This document shows positions 45,546-54,357 of a stretch of 64,000 nt of DNA, piece after piece. Source of the DNA: Palleronia sp. THAF1. GTDB taxonomy: Bacteria > Pseudomonadota > Alphaproteobacteria > Rhodobacterales > Rhodobacteraceae. Position numbers and translations under genes: made by a program. Each line of letters begins with the position of its first letter. Positions within the stretch are counted from its first letter, which is position 1. The notes beneath the pieces are model-generated. The model was not told the DNA's origin, made no database searches, and saw only the letters and a program-made list of their open reading frames with translations. The stretch is taken from contig NZ_CP045420.1 in NCBI RefSeq assembly GCF_009363795.1, positions 1,407,001-1,471,000 on the forward strand, read 5' to 3'.

Positions 45546-45563
45546 CTGTCTCTCCGCCATTAT
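45546..45563 (+). repeat. Attachment site, distal copy (attR)
   Basis: CTGTCTCTCCGCCATTAT, identical to 41262-41279. It marks where element DNA stops and the original sequence downstream of tRNA-Ser resumes. It lies 90 bases upstream of preT. Confidence 0.85.
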
Positions 45564-45652
45564 TACCAATGCAGTTTTTACAGCGCTGATTATTTGGCGT
45601 TTACAAACGCGGCCCGCGTGGCAGTCTGATCCGGACCCTTGGGAACCCGATC

Positions 45653-47029
45653 ATGGCTGACATCTACACACCCGGCATCGCAGCGCATCGCCTAAGCGCA
45701 GATCAGATCGCAGAGAACTTCTCGGACCTGCATAAGCCGCTCGACCGGCACGAGGCTGCCGTTGCCGCGGACCGCTGTTACTTCTGCTACGATGCGCCTT
45801 GCGTGACCGCTTGCCCCACTGGCATCGACATTCCGCTGTTCATCCGCCAGATCGCCGCCGATCAGCCAGAGTCTGCGGGGCGCACGATCCTTGACCAGAA
45901 TATCCTGGGCGGGATGTGCGCACGCGTCTGCCCGACCGAGGATCTGTGCGAAGGTGCCTGTGTGCGTGAGTTGGCGGAGGGCGAGCCGGTACAGATCGGA
46001 CGCCTGCAACGCCACGCAACGGATGCCGTCATGGCGCGCCAATCGCATCCCTACGCGCGGGCCGCGTCCACCGGGAAGCGGATTGCTGTCGTTGGTGCCG
46101 GTCCGGCGGGTCTATCCTGTGCGCACCGGCTGGCGATGCGCGGGCATGATGTTGTGCTCTACGATGCCAAGGAGAAGCCCGGCGGGCTGAACGAATTCGG
46201 GATCGCGGCGTACAAGTCCGAAGGCGACTTTGCGCAGTCCGAGGTGGCGTGGCTGATGCAGATCGGCGGGATCGACTTGCAGGGTGGCAAGGCGCTTGGG
46301 GTCGATCTATCGCTGGAGGCTCTGACATCCGAGTTCGACGCCGTGTTCCTGGGCGTCGGCCTTGCTGGCGTGAACGCGTTGCGGGCCGAGGGCGAGACGC
46401 GCGACGGCGTGCAGGACGCGGTGGGCTTCATCGCGGCGCTGCGTCAGGCCGAGGATAAGCGCACCCTGCCTGTTGGCCGCAATGTCGTGGTCATCGGTGG
46501 CGGTATGACGGCGATCGACGCTGCCGTGCAGTCCAAGCTGCTGGGGGCGGAAACCGTGACGCTTGCCTATCGCCGTGGGCAGGACCGCATGGGGGCTTCC
46601 CGCTACGAGCAGGATCTGGCGACCTCGAAAGGTGTGCGGATTATCTGCAACGCAATGCCGTTGGCCGTGCATGGCAACGGCGCCGCGCAAGAGGTCGAGC
46701 TGGAGTACACGGCAGATGACGGCACGGGGCTGAAAGGCACCGGCGAGCGCATGCGCCTGCCCGCCGATCAGGTTCTCAAGGCCATCGGGCAGACCTTCAC
46801 ACTGGATGCCGGACTGGCGCTGGAGAACGGCAAGATCGCGGTGAACGCCAATGGCCGCACCTCTGTCGATGGCGTTTGGGCGGGTGGCGACTGCGTTGCC
46901 ACGGGCGACGACCTGACCGTCTGGGGCGTCGCGCAGGGCCGCGACGCTGCCGAAGACATCCACGCACAACTCATGGGCCAGATCCCCGCCGACACCGGCG
47001 CTGTGATCGGCGAAGCAGCCAGAGGCTGA
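45653..47029 (+). CDS. preT: NAD-dependent dihydropyrimidine dehydrogenase, flavin subunit PreT
   Basis: 458 residues; takes electrons from NADH for reduction of uracil or thymine. The N-terminal part has two iron-sulfur Cys groups (CYFCYDAPCVTACPTGID and MCARVCPTEDLCEGACVR). FAD-binding VVGAGPAGLSCAHRLAMRGH follows near residue 147, and the NAD(P)-binding VIGGGMTAIDAAVQSK near 280. It forms a two-gene unit with preA, 11 bases downstream. The usual hydantoinase and amidase genes of the reductive pathway are not in the window. Confidence 0.94.
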   Translation: MADIYTPGIAAHRLSADQIAENFSDLHKPLDRHEAAVAADRCYFCYDAPCVTACPTGIDIPLFIRQIAADQPESAGRTILDQNILGGMCARVCPTEDLCEGACVRELAEGEPVQIGRLQRHATDAVMARQSHPYARAASTGKRIAVVGAGPAGLSCAHRLAMRGHDVVLYDAKEKPGGLNEFGIAAYKSEGDFAQSEVAWLMQIGGIDLQGGKALGVDLSLEALTSEFDAVFLGVGLAGVNALRAEGETRDGVQDAVGFIAALRQAEDKRTLPVGRNVVVIGGGMTAIDAAVQSKLLGAETVTLAYRRGQDRMGASRYEQDLATSKGVRIICNAMPLAVHGNGAAQEVELEYTADDGTGLKGTGERMRLPADQVLKAIGQTFTLDAGLALENGKIAVNANGRTSVDGVWAGGDCVATGDDLTVWGVAQGRDAAEDIHAQLMGQIPADTGAVIGEAARG

Positions 47030-47040
47030 GGAGACCACCA

Positions 47041-48345
47041 ATGGCCGATCTGACCACCGACTTTTGCGGCATCATCAGTCCCAACCCGTTCTGGTTGGCC
47101 TCTGCCCCGCCAACCGACAAGGAATACAACGTTCGCCGCGCGTTCGAGGCCGGCTGGGGCGGCGCGGTCTGGAAGACGCTCGCGTCAGAGGGTGAAGAGG
47201 TCGTGAACGTCAACGGACCGCGATACGGGGCCGTTTACGGCGCGGACCGGAGGTTGCTGGGGCTAAATAATATCGAGTTGATCACGGACCGGCCCCTTTC
47301 CACGAATCTTGAGGAAATGGCCCGCGTCAAAGCCGACTACCCGGACCGCGCATTGATTGCGTCGATCATGGTTCCGTGCGAGGAAGCGGCGTGGAAGGCG
47401 ATCCTGCCGCGCGTGGCCGAAACGGGTTGCGACGGGATCGAGCTGAACTTCGGCTGCCCGCACGGCATGTCCGAACGCGGCATGGGAAGCGCGGTCGGTC
47501 AGGTGCCCGAATACATCGAAATGGTCACCCGCTGGTGCAAGCAATACTATGACCGCCCCGTCATCGTGAAGCTGACGCCCAACATCACCGACATCCGCAA
47601 GCCTGCCTTGGCCGCGAAGAACGGTGGCGCGGATGCCGTGTCGCTGATCAACACGATCAACTCGATCACCTCGGTCGATCTGGACAACATGGCGCCCGAA
47701 CCGACCATCGATGGCAAGGGCAGCCACGGTGGCTATTGCGGCCCGGCAGTGAAGCCTATCGCGCTGTCCATGGTGTCAGAGATTGCCCGCCACGAAGAGA
47801 CGCGCGACCTGCCCATCAGCGGCATCGGCGGCATCACCACCTGGCGTGACGCGGCGGAGTTTTTGGCGCTTGGCGCAGGCAATGTGCAGGTCTGCACGGC
47901 GGCGATGACCTATGGCTTCCGCGTGGTTCAGGAAATGACGGCGGGGCTGTCGGCGTGGATGGATGAAAAGGGGTATATCTCCGTCGCCGAAGTGTCGGGC
48001 CGCGCGGTACCGAACGTGACGGACTGGCAATACCTGAACCTGAACTACGTGACCAAGGCGCGCATCAATCAGGACGCCTGCATCAAGTGCGGGCGCTGCT
48101 ATGCGGCCTGCGAAGATACCTCTCATCAGGCGATCTCCATGTCCGCCGATCGCACGTTCGAAGTGATCGACGCCGAATGCGTGGCCTGCAACCTGTGCGT
48201 TGACGTGTGCCCCGTTCAGGACTGCATCACGATGGAGCGCCTGTCGGAAGGCACCGTCGATCCGCGCACCGGCAAGACGGTCAGCGATGACTATGCGAAC
48301 TGGACGACGCACCCTCAAAATCCGGGTGCCGTCGCGGCGGAGTAG
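47041..48345 (+). CDS. preA: NAD-dependent dihydropyrimidine dehydrogenase, catalytic subunit PreA
   Basis: 434 residues; FMN-binding dihydroorotate dehydrogenase-like barrel that reduces the pyrimidine ring. GIISPNPFWLASAPPTDK is the start of the barrel, ELNFGCPHGMSERGMGSAVG carries the catalytic Cys region, and ISGIGGITTW binds FMN phosphate. The C-terminus has two 4Fe-4S motifs (CIKCGRCYAAC and CVACNLCVDVCPVQDC). A GAGGAG ribosome binding site precedes the ATG at 47041. Confidence 0.95.
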   Translation: MADLTTDFCGIISPNPFWLASAPPTDKEYNVRRAFEAGWGGAVWKTLASEGEEVVNVNGPRYGAVYGADRRLLGLNNIELITDRPLSTNLEEMARVKADYPDRALIASIMVPCEEAAWKAILPRVAETGCDGIELNFGCPHGMSERGMGSAVGQVPEYIEMVTRWCKQYYDRPVIVKLTPNITDIRKPALAAKNGGADAVSLINTINSITSVDLDNMAPEPTIDGKGSHGGYCGPAVKPIALSMVSEIARHEETRDLPISGIGGITTWRDAAEFLALGAGNVQVCTAAMTYGFRVVQEMTAGLSAWMDEKGYISVAEVSGRAVPNVTDWQYLNLNYVTKARINQDACIKCGRCYAACEDTSHQAISMSADRTFEVIDAECVACNLCVDVCPVQDCITMERLSEGTVDPRTGKTVSDDYANWTTHPQNPGAVAAE

Positions 48346-48762
48346 TCAGCCGTTCGGCGGGATCGAGTAGGTCAGCGACGCGCGGGCGACGGGCTTCTCG
48401 TCGCCCTCTGACCGGATCAGCACATCGCCCACCGCCAGCACGCGGCCCAGCTTCAGCAGGCGCGTGTCGGCAATCAGATCGGTCGCCGCCTTGGGCTTGC
48501 GCATGAAATCGACCGAGCAATTCGTCGTCACCGCCAGCGCCACGGGGCCAAGGCGCGACAGAATCATCAGGTAAAGCCCCACATCCGCCAGCGCGAAGAT
48601 CGACGGTCCCGATACGGTGCCGCCCGGTCGCAGATGCTTGTCGGTCACCCGAAGGCGCACCCGCATGGTGTCTTGGGTCATGTCCTCTATCGCGAAATCG
48701 TCTGCCACTTGGGGAAACGCGTCCTTGAGGAAGGCGTGCAGGTCGGAGATTGTCATGCTCAT
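48346..48762 (-). CDS. PaaI-type thioesterase (hotdog fold)
   Basis: 138 residues; hydrolyses acyl-CoA thioesters, substrate unknown. The hotdog helix contains RPGGTVSGPSIFALADVGLY and the last strands VGDVLIRSEGDEKPVARASLTY. No signal peptide. The ATG at 48762 was used, with a second at 48756. Divergent from the enoyl-CoA hydratase gene (50-base gap) and convergent with preA, whose stop codon it abuts. Confidence 0.87.
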   Translation of the reverse strand: MSMTISDLHAFLKDAFPQVADDFAIEDMTQDTMRVRLRVTDKHLRPGGTVSGPSIFALADVGLYLMILSRLGPVALAVTTNCSVDFMRKPKAATDLIADTRLLKLGRVLAVGDVLIRSEGDEKPVARASLTYSIPPNG

Positions 48763-48812
48763 ACGGGATTTATGGCGGGCCGGTCCGGCCCCGTCCAGTG
48801 CAGGAGAGAATG

Positions 48813-49595
48813 ATGCTGAAACGCGAGCGACACGGGGCGATCCTGCGGCTGGTGATGGACGCGCCAGAACGGCTGAACGCGCTGTCTGATGCCATGCTGG
48901 CAGAGCTAAGCGCAGCTTTCGCCGATCTGGAAACGGACCAAGAGACTCGCGTAGTGATCCTCTCGGGCGCTGGCCGGGCATTTTGCGCGGGGCACGACCT
49001 GAAAGAAATGCAGGCCCACCGTGCGGATGACGATGGCGGGGCCGCCGCGTGGCACGACCTGTTCACCCGCTGCGGCGCGGTCATGCAGGCGATCCCCCGC
49101 CTGCCACAGCCCGTCATCGCCGAGGTCCAAGGCGTCGCCGCGGCGGCGGGCTGCCAGCTGGTCGCGTCTTGCGACATGGCCGTCGCAGCCGAGGGCACGA
49201 AGTTCGGCGTGAACGGCGTGAACATCGGCCTGTTCTGCTCGACCCCCATGGTCGCCCTGTCCCGCGTCATGCCCCGCAAGGCAGTGTTCGAAATGCTGAC
49301 CACCGGACGCCTGATAGAGGCGGAAGAAGCACAAGCCCTAGGCCTCATCAATCGGATCGCCCCTGCCGAGTCGTTGGCCAACGAGACGATGGCCCTGGCG
49401 GAAACCATCGCCAGCAAGCTGGGCAGCGCGGTGCGCGTGGGTAAGCGCGCGTTCTACGAGCAGGCCGAAATGGGGCTGGCCGACGCCTATGATCACACGG
49501 GCCGAGTCATGGTGCAGAACATGCTGGACGCCGATACGGGTGAAGGCATCGACGCCTTTCTGGGCAAGCGCGCGCCGGAGTGGTCGCAGGACTAG
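48813..49595 (+). CDS. Enoyl-CoA hydratase/isomerase family protein
   Basis: 260-residue crotonase-fold enzyme. Oxyanion-hole loops are SGAGRAFCAGHDLKEM and VQGVAAAAGCQLVASCD; the usual second catalytic Glu position is changed in GVNIGLFCSTPMVALS, as in members annotated as enoyl-CoA hydratase domain-containing protein 3. Exact reaction unknown. The second of two adjacent ATGs was chosen from spacing to AGGAGAGA. The 3' end overlaps the convergent HAD gene by 4 bases. Confidence 0.9.
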   Translation: MLKRERHGAILRLVMDAPERLNALSDAMLAELSAAFADLETDQETRVVILSGAGRAFCAGHDLKEMQAHRADDDGGAAAWHDLFTRCGAVMQAIPRLPQPVIAEVQGVAAAAGCQLVASCDMAVAAEGTKFGVNGVNIGLFCSTPMVALSRVMPRKAVFEMLTTGRLIEAEEAQALGLINRIAPAESLANETMALAETIASKLGSAVRVGKRAFYEQAEMGLADAYDHTGRVMVQNMLDADTGEGIDAFLGKRAPEWSQD

Positions 49596-50239
49596 TCCAG
49601 CAACGCCTCGACCACCTTCACCAGATCGTCGGACTGCACCTCGACTGGCTGCATCGCGCTGCCGTAGGGCTTGCCGCGATCGACGTAGGCGGCACGGCAC
49701 CCTGCGGATAGCGCGCCCTGACAGTCCCACGCGTGGCAGGCGATCAGGGCCATATCGCCAGGTGCGACCCCAGCGGTTTCGGCAGCGTAGTGGTAAACCT
49801 TCGCCTGAGGTTTCCAGACCTTCACCGCGTCGATGCTGATCGTGTGCGCCACCAGGTCGGTCAGGTCATTGCGCTGCAGCAGCGTGTCGGTGACATCGGG
49901 GTTGCCATTGGTCAGGCAGATCACGGGAATGCCCGCGTCGTTCATACGCTCAAATGCGGGGCGCACGTCGGGCAACGCATCGAGCTGCGAAAAGCCTTCG
50001 AACAGATGCGCCTGCCCGTCTTCGTCCACGCCCATCTGGCCCAGAACCGATGATGCGACCTGTTTGAACGGCGCGTAGATCCCGCAAGTGTCGAGCGCGA
50101 AAGCGTCGCGCAGAAGCGCGGCGAAGAAGGCGTCCAGATCGCCTTCCTCCAACCCAACTTGCGCCAAGCGGGTGCGCAATGGGTCCAGCGGAAACAGGGT
50201 TTCGATCACGTCGAAAGCGATGGCTTTGGGGGCGGACAT
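49592..50239 (-). CDS. HAD superfamily, haloacid dehalogenase type II-like
   Basis: 215 residues. Motif I is AFDVIETLFPLD with one Asp nucleophile, as in haloacid dehalogenases and not phosphatases. Motif II is ICLTNGNPD, motif III KVWKPQAKVYHYA, and motif IV CHAWDCQGALSAG. The cap domain spans residues ~15-95. A (S)-2-haloacid dehalogenase or a related hydrolase; the substrate is not proven. Confidence 0.87.
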   Translation of the reverse strand: MSAPKAIAFDVIETLFPLDPLRTRLAQVGLEEGDLDAFFAALLRDAFALDTCGIYAPFKQVASSVLGQMGVDEDGQAHLFEGFSQLDALPDVRPAFERMNDAGIPVICLTNGNPDVTDTLLQRNDLTDLVAHTISIDAVKVWKPQAKVYHYAAETAGVAPGDMALIACHAWDCQGALSAGCRAAYVDRGKPYGSAMQPVEVQSDDLVKVVEALLD

Positions 50240-50289
50240 GGGCGGTCTCCTTTTGTGGGTGACCTAGCCGGGCCGCGCAGTGTCTCCAG

Positions 50290-51276
50290 TCAGGCGGCGC
50301 GGTCGGAAACGGCGCCGAGTGCCGCGTGGATCAGCTCGGCCCCTGCCCCCGGCTTGTTCGCACCTTCGGACAGCAACCGCCGCCACTCGCGCGCGCCGGG
50401 CTGGCCGTGGAACAGGCCCAGCATGTGCCGCGTGATTTGATGCAAGCGGCCCCCGGCAGCAATGTGGGCTTCCATGTAAGGCAACATCTCCAGTACGATA
50501 TCCGCGCGGCTCCGATCCGTTGGCGCATCACCGAACAGCTGCGCATCGGCGTCCATCAGGATATCGGCGGGCCGGTGATAGGCTGCGCGGCCCACCATCA
50601 CGCCATCCATGACACGCAAGTGATCCGCCGCCTGATCCAGCGTCTCGACCCCGCCGTTGATCGACAGATGCAACTTTGGGAATGCGGCCTTCATGCGGTG
50701 CACCAGGTCGTAGTCTAAAGGCGGCACGTCACGGTTTTCCTTGGGCGATAAGCCCTGCAACCACGCCTTGCGCGCGTGGATCTGAACGCGGCGCACACCG
50801 GCGGCGGCGATCTTCGACAGGAAGTCGGGCAGCACGGCCTCGGGCTCTTGCTCATCCACACCGATGCGGCACTTGACCGTCACCTCGCGCGGCTGCGCGT
50901 CGATCATCGCGACGCAACACTCGGCTACCAGATCAGGGGCGCGCATCAGAACCGCGCCGAACGTGCCAGACTGCACCCGGTCAGAGGGGCAACCACAGTT
51001 CAGGTTGATCTCTGCATAACCCGCATCCGCCCCCATTCGCGCGGCCTGCGCCAGCTCCGTTGGGTCCGAGCCACCCAATTGCAAGGCAACGGGATGCTCC
51101 ATGTCAGAGTGCGCCAGAAGATGCGTGGCCCCACCCCGTACAAGCGCCGGCGCGGTGACCATTTCCGTATAAAGCAACGCGCGCTGCGACAGCATCCGGT
51201 GAAACACACGGCAGTGCCGGTCGGTCCAGTCCATCATGGGTGCAACGGACAGGCGGGAGTTTGGGGTCGGGTCCAT
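50290..51276 (-). CDS. dusA: tRNA-dihydrouridine(20/20a) synthase DusA
   Basis: 328-residue FMN enzyme that reduces uridine in the tRNA D-loop. LSVAPMMDWTDRHCRVFHR is the typical DusA start; NLNCGCPSDRVQSGTFGAVLM holds the catalytic Cys; IHARKAWLQGLSPKENRDVPPL is the DusA-type motif; INGGVETL and VMVGRAAYHRP bind FMN. ATG at 51276. Confidence 0.95.
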   Translation of the reverse strand: MDPTPNSRLSVAPMMDWTDRHCRVFHRMLSQRALLYTEMVTAPALVRGGATHLLAHSDMEHPVALQLGGSDPTELAQAARMGADAGYAEINLNCGCPSDRVQSGTFGAVLMRAPDLVAECCVAMIDAQPREVTVKCRIGVDEQEPEAVLPDFLSKIAAAGVRRVQIHARKAWLQGLSPKENRDVPPLDYDLVHRMKAAFPKLHLSINGGVETLDQAADHLRVMDGVMVGRAAYHRPADILMDADAQLFGDAPTDRSRADIVLEMLPYMEAHIAAGGRLHQITRHMLGLFHGQPGAREWRRLLSEGANKPGAGAELIHAALGAVSDRAA

Positions 51277-51317
51277 GGCGCGCCCAATAGCGTATCGGAT
51301 CGCGCGCGCCAACGGGG

Positions 51318-51665
51318 CTACATCATTCGGTCCATCAAATCGGCGAGCACCCAAAGCGTTCCGAAACCCATGATCGACAGCAGCAGGATGGTGAACAGCA
51401 GGACTTGCAGGTCCTCTCTTTTCTGGTGGCTGAGGTCGATGTGCAGAAAGATGCGCAGGTGAACGACGATTTGCGCCAGAGCCAGCGCGACCAGCAGCCA
51501 GATCGTCGTGCCGCGCGGGAAGAGATCGGACATGACCGATCCGAACGACAGAACTGTCAGCACGACAGACAGCACCAGACCAAGGGTATAGAACCGCCGC
51601 TCTGACCGCTCTTCAGCATTCTTGGAATCGAGCAGCAGTCGCTCTTTGATGTCGCTGAACTTCAT
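51318..51665 (-). CDS. cyoD: Cytochrome o ubiquinol oxidase subunit IV
   Basis: 115-residue small membrane subunit with three hydrophobic helices; contains FYTLGLVLSVVLTVLSFG, AQIVVHLRIFLHIDLSHQ and a last helix with LLLSIMGFGTLWVL. It helps CuB site assembly in the E. coli enzyme. The ATG overlaps the cyoC stop (ATGA). Last gene of the cyo operon; no cyoE follows. Confidence 0.93.
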   Translation of the reverse strand: MKFSDIKERLLLDSKNAEERSERRFYTLGLVLSVVLTVLSFGSVMSDLFPRGTTIWLLVALALAQIVVHLRIFLHIDLSHQKREDLQVLLFTILLLSIMGFGTLWVLADLMDRMM

Positions 51666-52282
51666 GCCACCCCCGCCAGAAAGACCATCGAGAAGATGCC
51701 GACCCACACGACATCGAGGAAATGCCAGTAAAGGCCCATCCGCGTGACCCGGCTTTTGACTTTATCGGTCAGGCCGAACCGCAGGATCTGCGCCGTGATC
51801 GTACCCATCCACAGCAAACCGGCAGTGACGTGCAACCCGTGCAGCCCCACCAACGCCCATAAAGCGCTGAGATAGCCGGACCGTTGCGGCACGGCACCGA
51901 TCTCGATCCAGTGCAGGAAGTCGATGAATTCGATGACCAGGAACCCCAGCGCTGAAGTCGCCGCAATGGCCAGCCATCCCAACGTGCGCCAGCGTTCGTC
52001 GTGATACTTCATCGACAGGCTGGCCCAGCTGAACCCGAAGGACGAGCCCAGCAAAAGCGCCGTTTGCAACGCGATGCTGTGAAGGTTCGTCACCTCCTCT
52101 GGGCCCGGCCCGCCTGCGGTGGCGCCGGTCATCGTGCCGAAGACGGCGAAGACGATGCCGAATGTGACAAGGTCGCTCATCAAGAACAGCCAGAAGCCGA
52201 AGACATTCACTTCGGCGTGCTTGGTGTCCCCGGAATAGCCAAGGTTCATGCCCGGATGGACGTTCTGTTCCACTTGGCTCAT
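51662..52282 (-). CDS. cyoC: Cytochrome o ubiquinol oxidase subunit III
   Basis: 206 residues, five hydrophobic segments, heme-copper oxidase subunit III family. FGFWLFLMSDLVTFGIVFAVF near the start and GLHGLHVTAGLLWMG, GLYWHFLDVVWVGIFSMVFL at the end are characteristic. The ATG overlaps the cyoB stop codon by 4 bases. Confidence 0.95.
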   Translation of the reverse strand: MSQVEQNVHPGMNLGYSGDTKHAEVNVFGFWLFLMSDLVTFGIVFAVFGTMTGATAGGPGPEEVTNLHSIALQTALLLGSSFGFSWASLSMKYHDERWRTLGWLAIAATSALGFLVIEFIDFLHWIEIGAVPQRSGYLSALWALVGLHGLHVTAGLLWMGTITAQILRFGLTDKVKSRVTRMGLYWHFLDVVWVGIFSMVFLAGVA

Positions 52283-54357
52283 GCCCCTTCCTTCAGATAG
52301 TCGGACGCGGCATAGCCACGGTTGGCGGAACTGGTTTCGTGATCGCGGTTCACGCCCTTGCCCAATTGGATCGCCTCGATCCATGCGTTGTTGACGCGCC
52401 GTACCTCGACCGCTGGGATCACCACCTCTTCATGCTCCCGGAACGAACGCATGACGAGCCAGCCGATCACCACGACGACCGACAGGATCGCCAGCCACCA
52501 CATGTACCACGTCATCGCGAAGCCGAAGGCGGTGGTGGCCAGGAAGATGACCAGACCGGCGGCGGTCGGCGGCGGCAGGTGGATGTCCCGGTATTCGGGC
52601 GGCAGCACGTAGGGGCGGCCCTCTGACTTTTCCTTGGCGAAAGCGTCACGAGACACGACTTCCGGGATCACCGGGAAGTTCCACGGCGGAGGCGGAGACG
52701 GCGTAGCCCATTCCAACGTGCGACCGTCCCACGGATCGCCCAATGGCACCGCCAGACGATCCCGGTTCCGGATCGAAATGTAGAGCGTTGCGAACAGGCC
52801 TGCGAAAGCCGTCAGCAGGATGAACGCTCCGATCACGCAGACGATCATATAGGGAACAAAAGCCGGATCATCGAAGGCGGCCGACCGGCGCGGATAGCCC
52901 ATCAGCCCCACGACGTAGAGCGGAAGGAACGTCAGGCAGAAGCCCACGATCCACAGCATCGCGGTGATCTTGCCCGCACGCTCATCCAATCGGAAACCGA
53001 AGGCCTTGGGGAACCAGATGTGAACCCCTGCCAGCGTGCCGAACAGCAGCCCCGGCAGCAGCACGTTGTGGAAGTGAGCCACGACGAACTGCGTATTGTG
53101 GACCTGCCAGTTGATCGACGGATTGGCGAGGATGATCCCCGAGAAGCCGCCGATGGTGAACAGGATCAGGAAGCCGGCCATGTAAACGATAGGAACGGTG
53201 AAACGGATGCGCCCGCGCCACAGGGTCGTCATCCACACGTAGACCTTCACGCCCGTGGGGATCGCGATCAGTCCCGTGGCGATGCCGAAGGCCACGTTGA
53301 CCGTCGCACTGTTCCCCATGGTGAAGAAGTGGTGCAGCCAGACCATGAAGCTGAGCACGGCGATCGACATCGTCGCGATCACCAGCGAGGTGTAGCCGTA
53401 GATGCGCTTGGCCCCGAAGGTGGAGACAAGTTCCGAGAAGATGCCGTAGGCGGGCAGGATCAGAATGTAGACTTCCGGGTGGCCGAACATCCAGAACAGG
53501 TTTGCATAGTTCATCATGTTGCCGCCCAGATCATTCGTGAAGAAGTGAAAATCCAGGTAGCGATCCAGCGCCTGCATGATCGCGGCAACGGTTAGCGGCG
53601 GCAGCGCGAAGGTCATCAGGATGCCGGTGCACAGCGCTGTCCATGTGAAGACGGGCATGAACATGAACTTCATGCCGGGCGCGCGCATCTTGTAGATAGT
53701 TACAGAGTAATTGATGCCAGAGAAGGTTGAGCCGAAGCCCGAAATCGCTATGGCCCACACCCAATAATCCGGCCCCGGACCGGGGTCGAAAGCGGCGGAT
53801 GTGAAGGGCGGATATGCCGTCCAGCCGCCCGTTTCGAACGCACCGACGACAAGGCTGATCATGCACAGCGCAGCGCCGGTCGCGGTCAGCGCAAGGCTGA
53901 TCTGGTTCAGCATCGGGAACGCCATGTCGCGCGATCCGATCTGCAGCGGCACAAGATAATTGATGAAGCCGTTGATGAAGGGCATCGCCACGAAGAAGAT
54001 CATGATCGTGCCGTGCGTGCTGAAGAGCTCGGCGTAGTGATAGGCCGACAGCACACCGCCATCCAACGCGGTCGCCTGATGGCTGCGCATGGCAACGCCT
54101 TCCGCGATGCCGCGCGCGAACATCACGAAACCCATGATCATGTACATGATGCCGATCTTCTTGTGATCGACGGTGGTCAGCCATTCGCGATACAGCCACC
54201 CCCAGCGGCCCAGATAGGTGATCCAGCCGATCAGTGCGACGAAGGCGAACACCGCGCCCCAAGCTGCTCCGGACGCGACAAGGCTGTCGATGCTGAAGTC
54301 GTGGAAGACCTCCCACAGCTTGAGGTCATCCCAGTGCAGACGTCCGAAGATGTTCAT
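52279..54357 (-). CDS. cyoB: Cytochrome o ubiquinol oxidase subunit I
   Basis: 692-residue catalytic subunit, with the low-spin heme, heme-copper centre and proton channels. Heme ligand His in AELFSTHGTIMIF; CuB ligands and cross-linked Tyr in GHPEVYILILPAYG; the HH pair in WLHHFFTMG; heme ligands in VVAHFHNVL. About 14-15 transmembrane helices. The C-terminal ~60 residues are the cytosolic tail. Overlaps cyoA and cyoC by 4 bases on each side. Confidence 0.98.
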   Translation of the reverse strand: MNIFGRLHWDDLKLWEVFHDFSIDSLVASGAAWGAVFAFVALIGWITYLGRWGWLYREWLTTVDHKKIGIMYMIMGFVMFARGIAEGVAMRSHQATALDGGVLSAYHYAELFSTHGTIMIFFVAMPFINGFINYLVPLQIGSRDMAFPMLNQISLALTATGAALCMISLVVGAFETGGWTAYPPFTSAAFDPGPGPDYWVWAIAISGFGSTFSGINYSVTIYKMRAPGMKFMFMPVFTWTALCTGILMTFALPPLTVAAIMQALDRYLDFHFFTNDLGGNMMNYANLFWMFGHPEVYILILPAYGIFSELVSTFGAKRIYGYTSLVIATMSIAVLSFMVWLHHFFTMGNSATVNVAFGIATGLIAIPTGVKVYVWMTTLWRGRIRFTVPIVYMAGFLILFTIGGFSGIILANPSINWQVHNTQFVVAHFHNVLLPGLLFGTLAGVHIWFPKAFGFRLDERAGKITAMLWIVGFCLTFLPLYVVGLMGYPRRSAAFDDPAFVPYMIVCVIGAFILLTAFAGLFATLYISIRNRDRLAVPLGDPWDGRTLEWATPSPPPPWNFPVIPEVVSRDAFAKEKSEGRPYVLPPEYRDIHLPPPTAAGLVIFLATTAFGFAMTWYMWWLAILSVVVVIGWLVMRSFREHEEVVIPAVEVRRVNNAWIEAIQLGKGVNRDHETSSANRGYAASDYLKEGA

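Larger units (their letters stand above)
45242..45652. other. Gene-free right end of the element and preT leader
   Basis: No supported gene. It holds the right arm-type repeats, an AT-rich stretch (about 45484-45540), attR, then chromosomal sequence leading to preT. A short open frame at 45305 has no coding support. Confidence 0.6.

Noticed and set aside
45305-45589. 94-codon plus-strand frame across attR
   Set aside because: It crosses the attachment site, has no ribosome binding site and no coding pattern.
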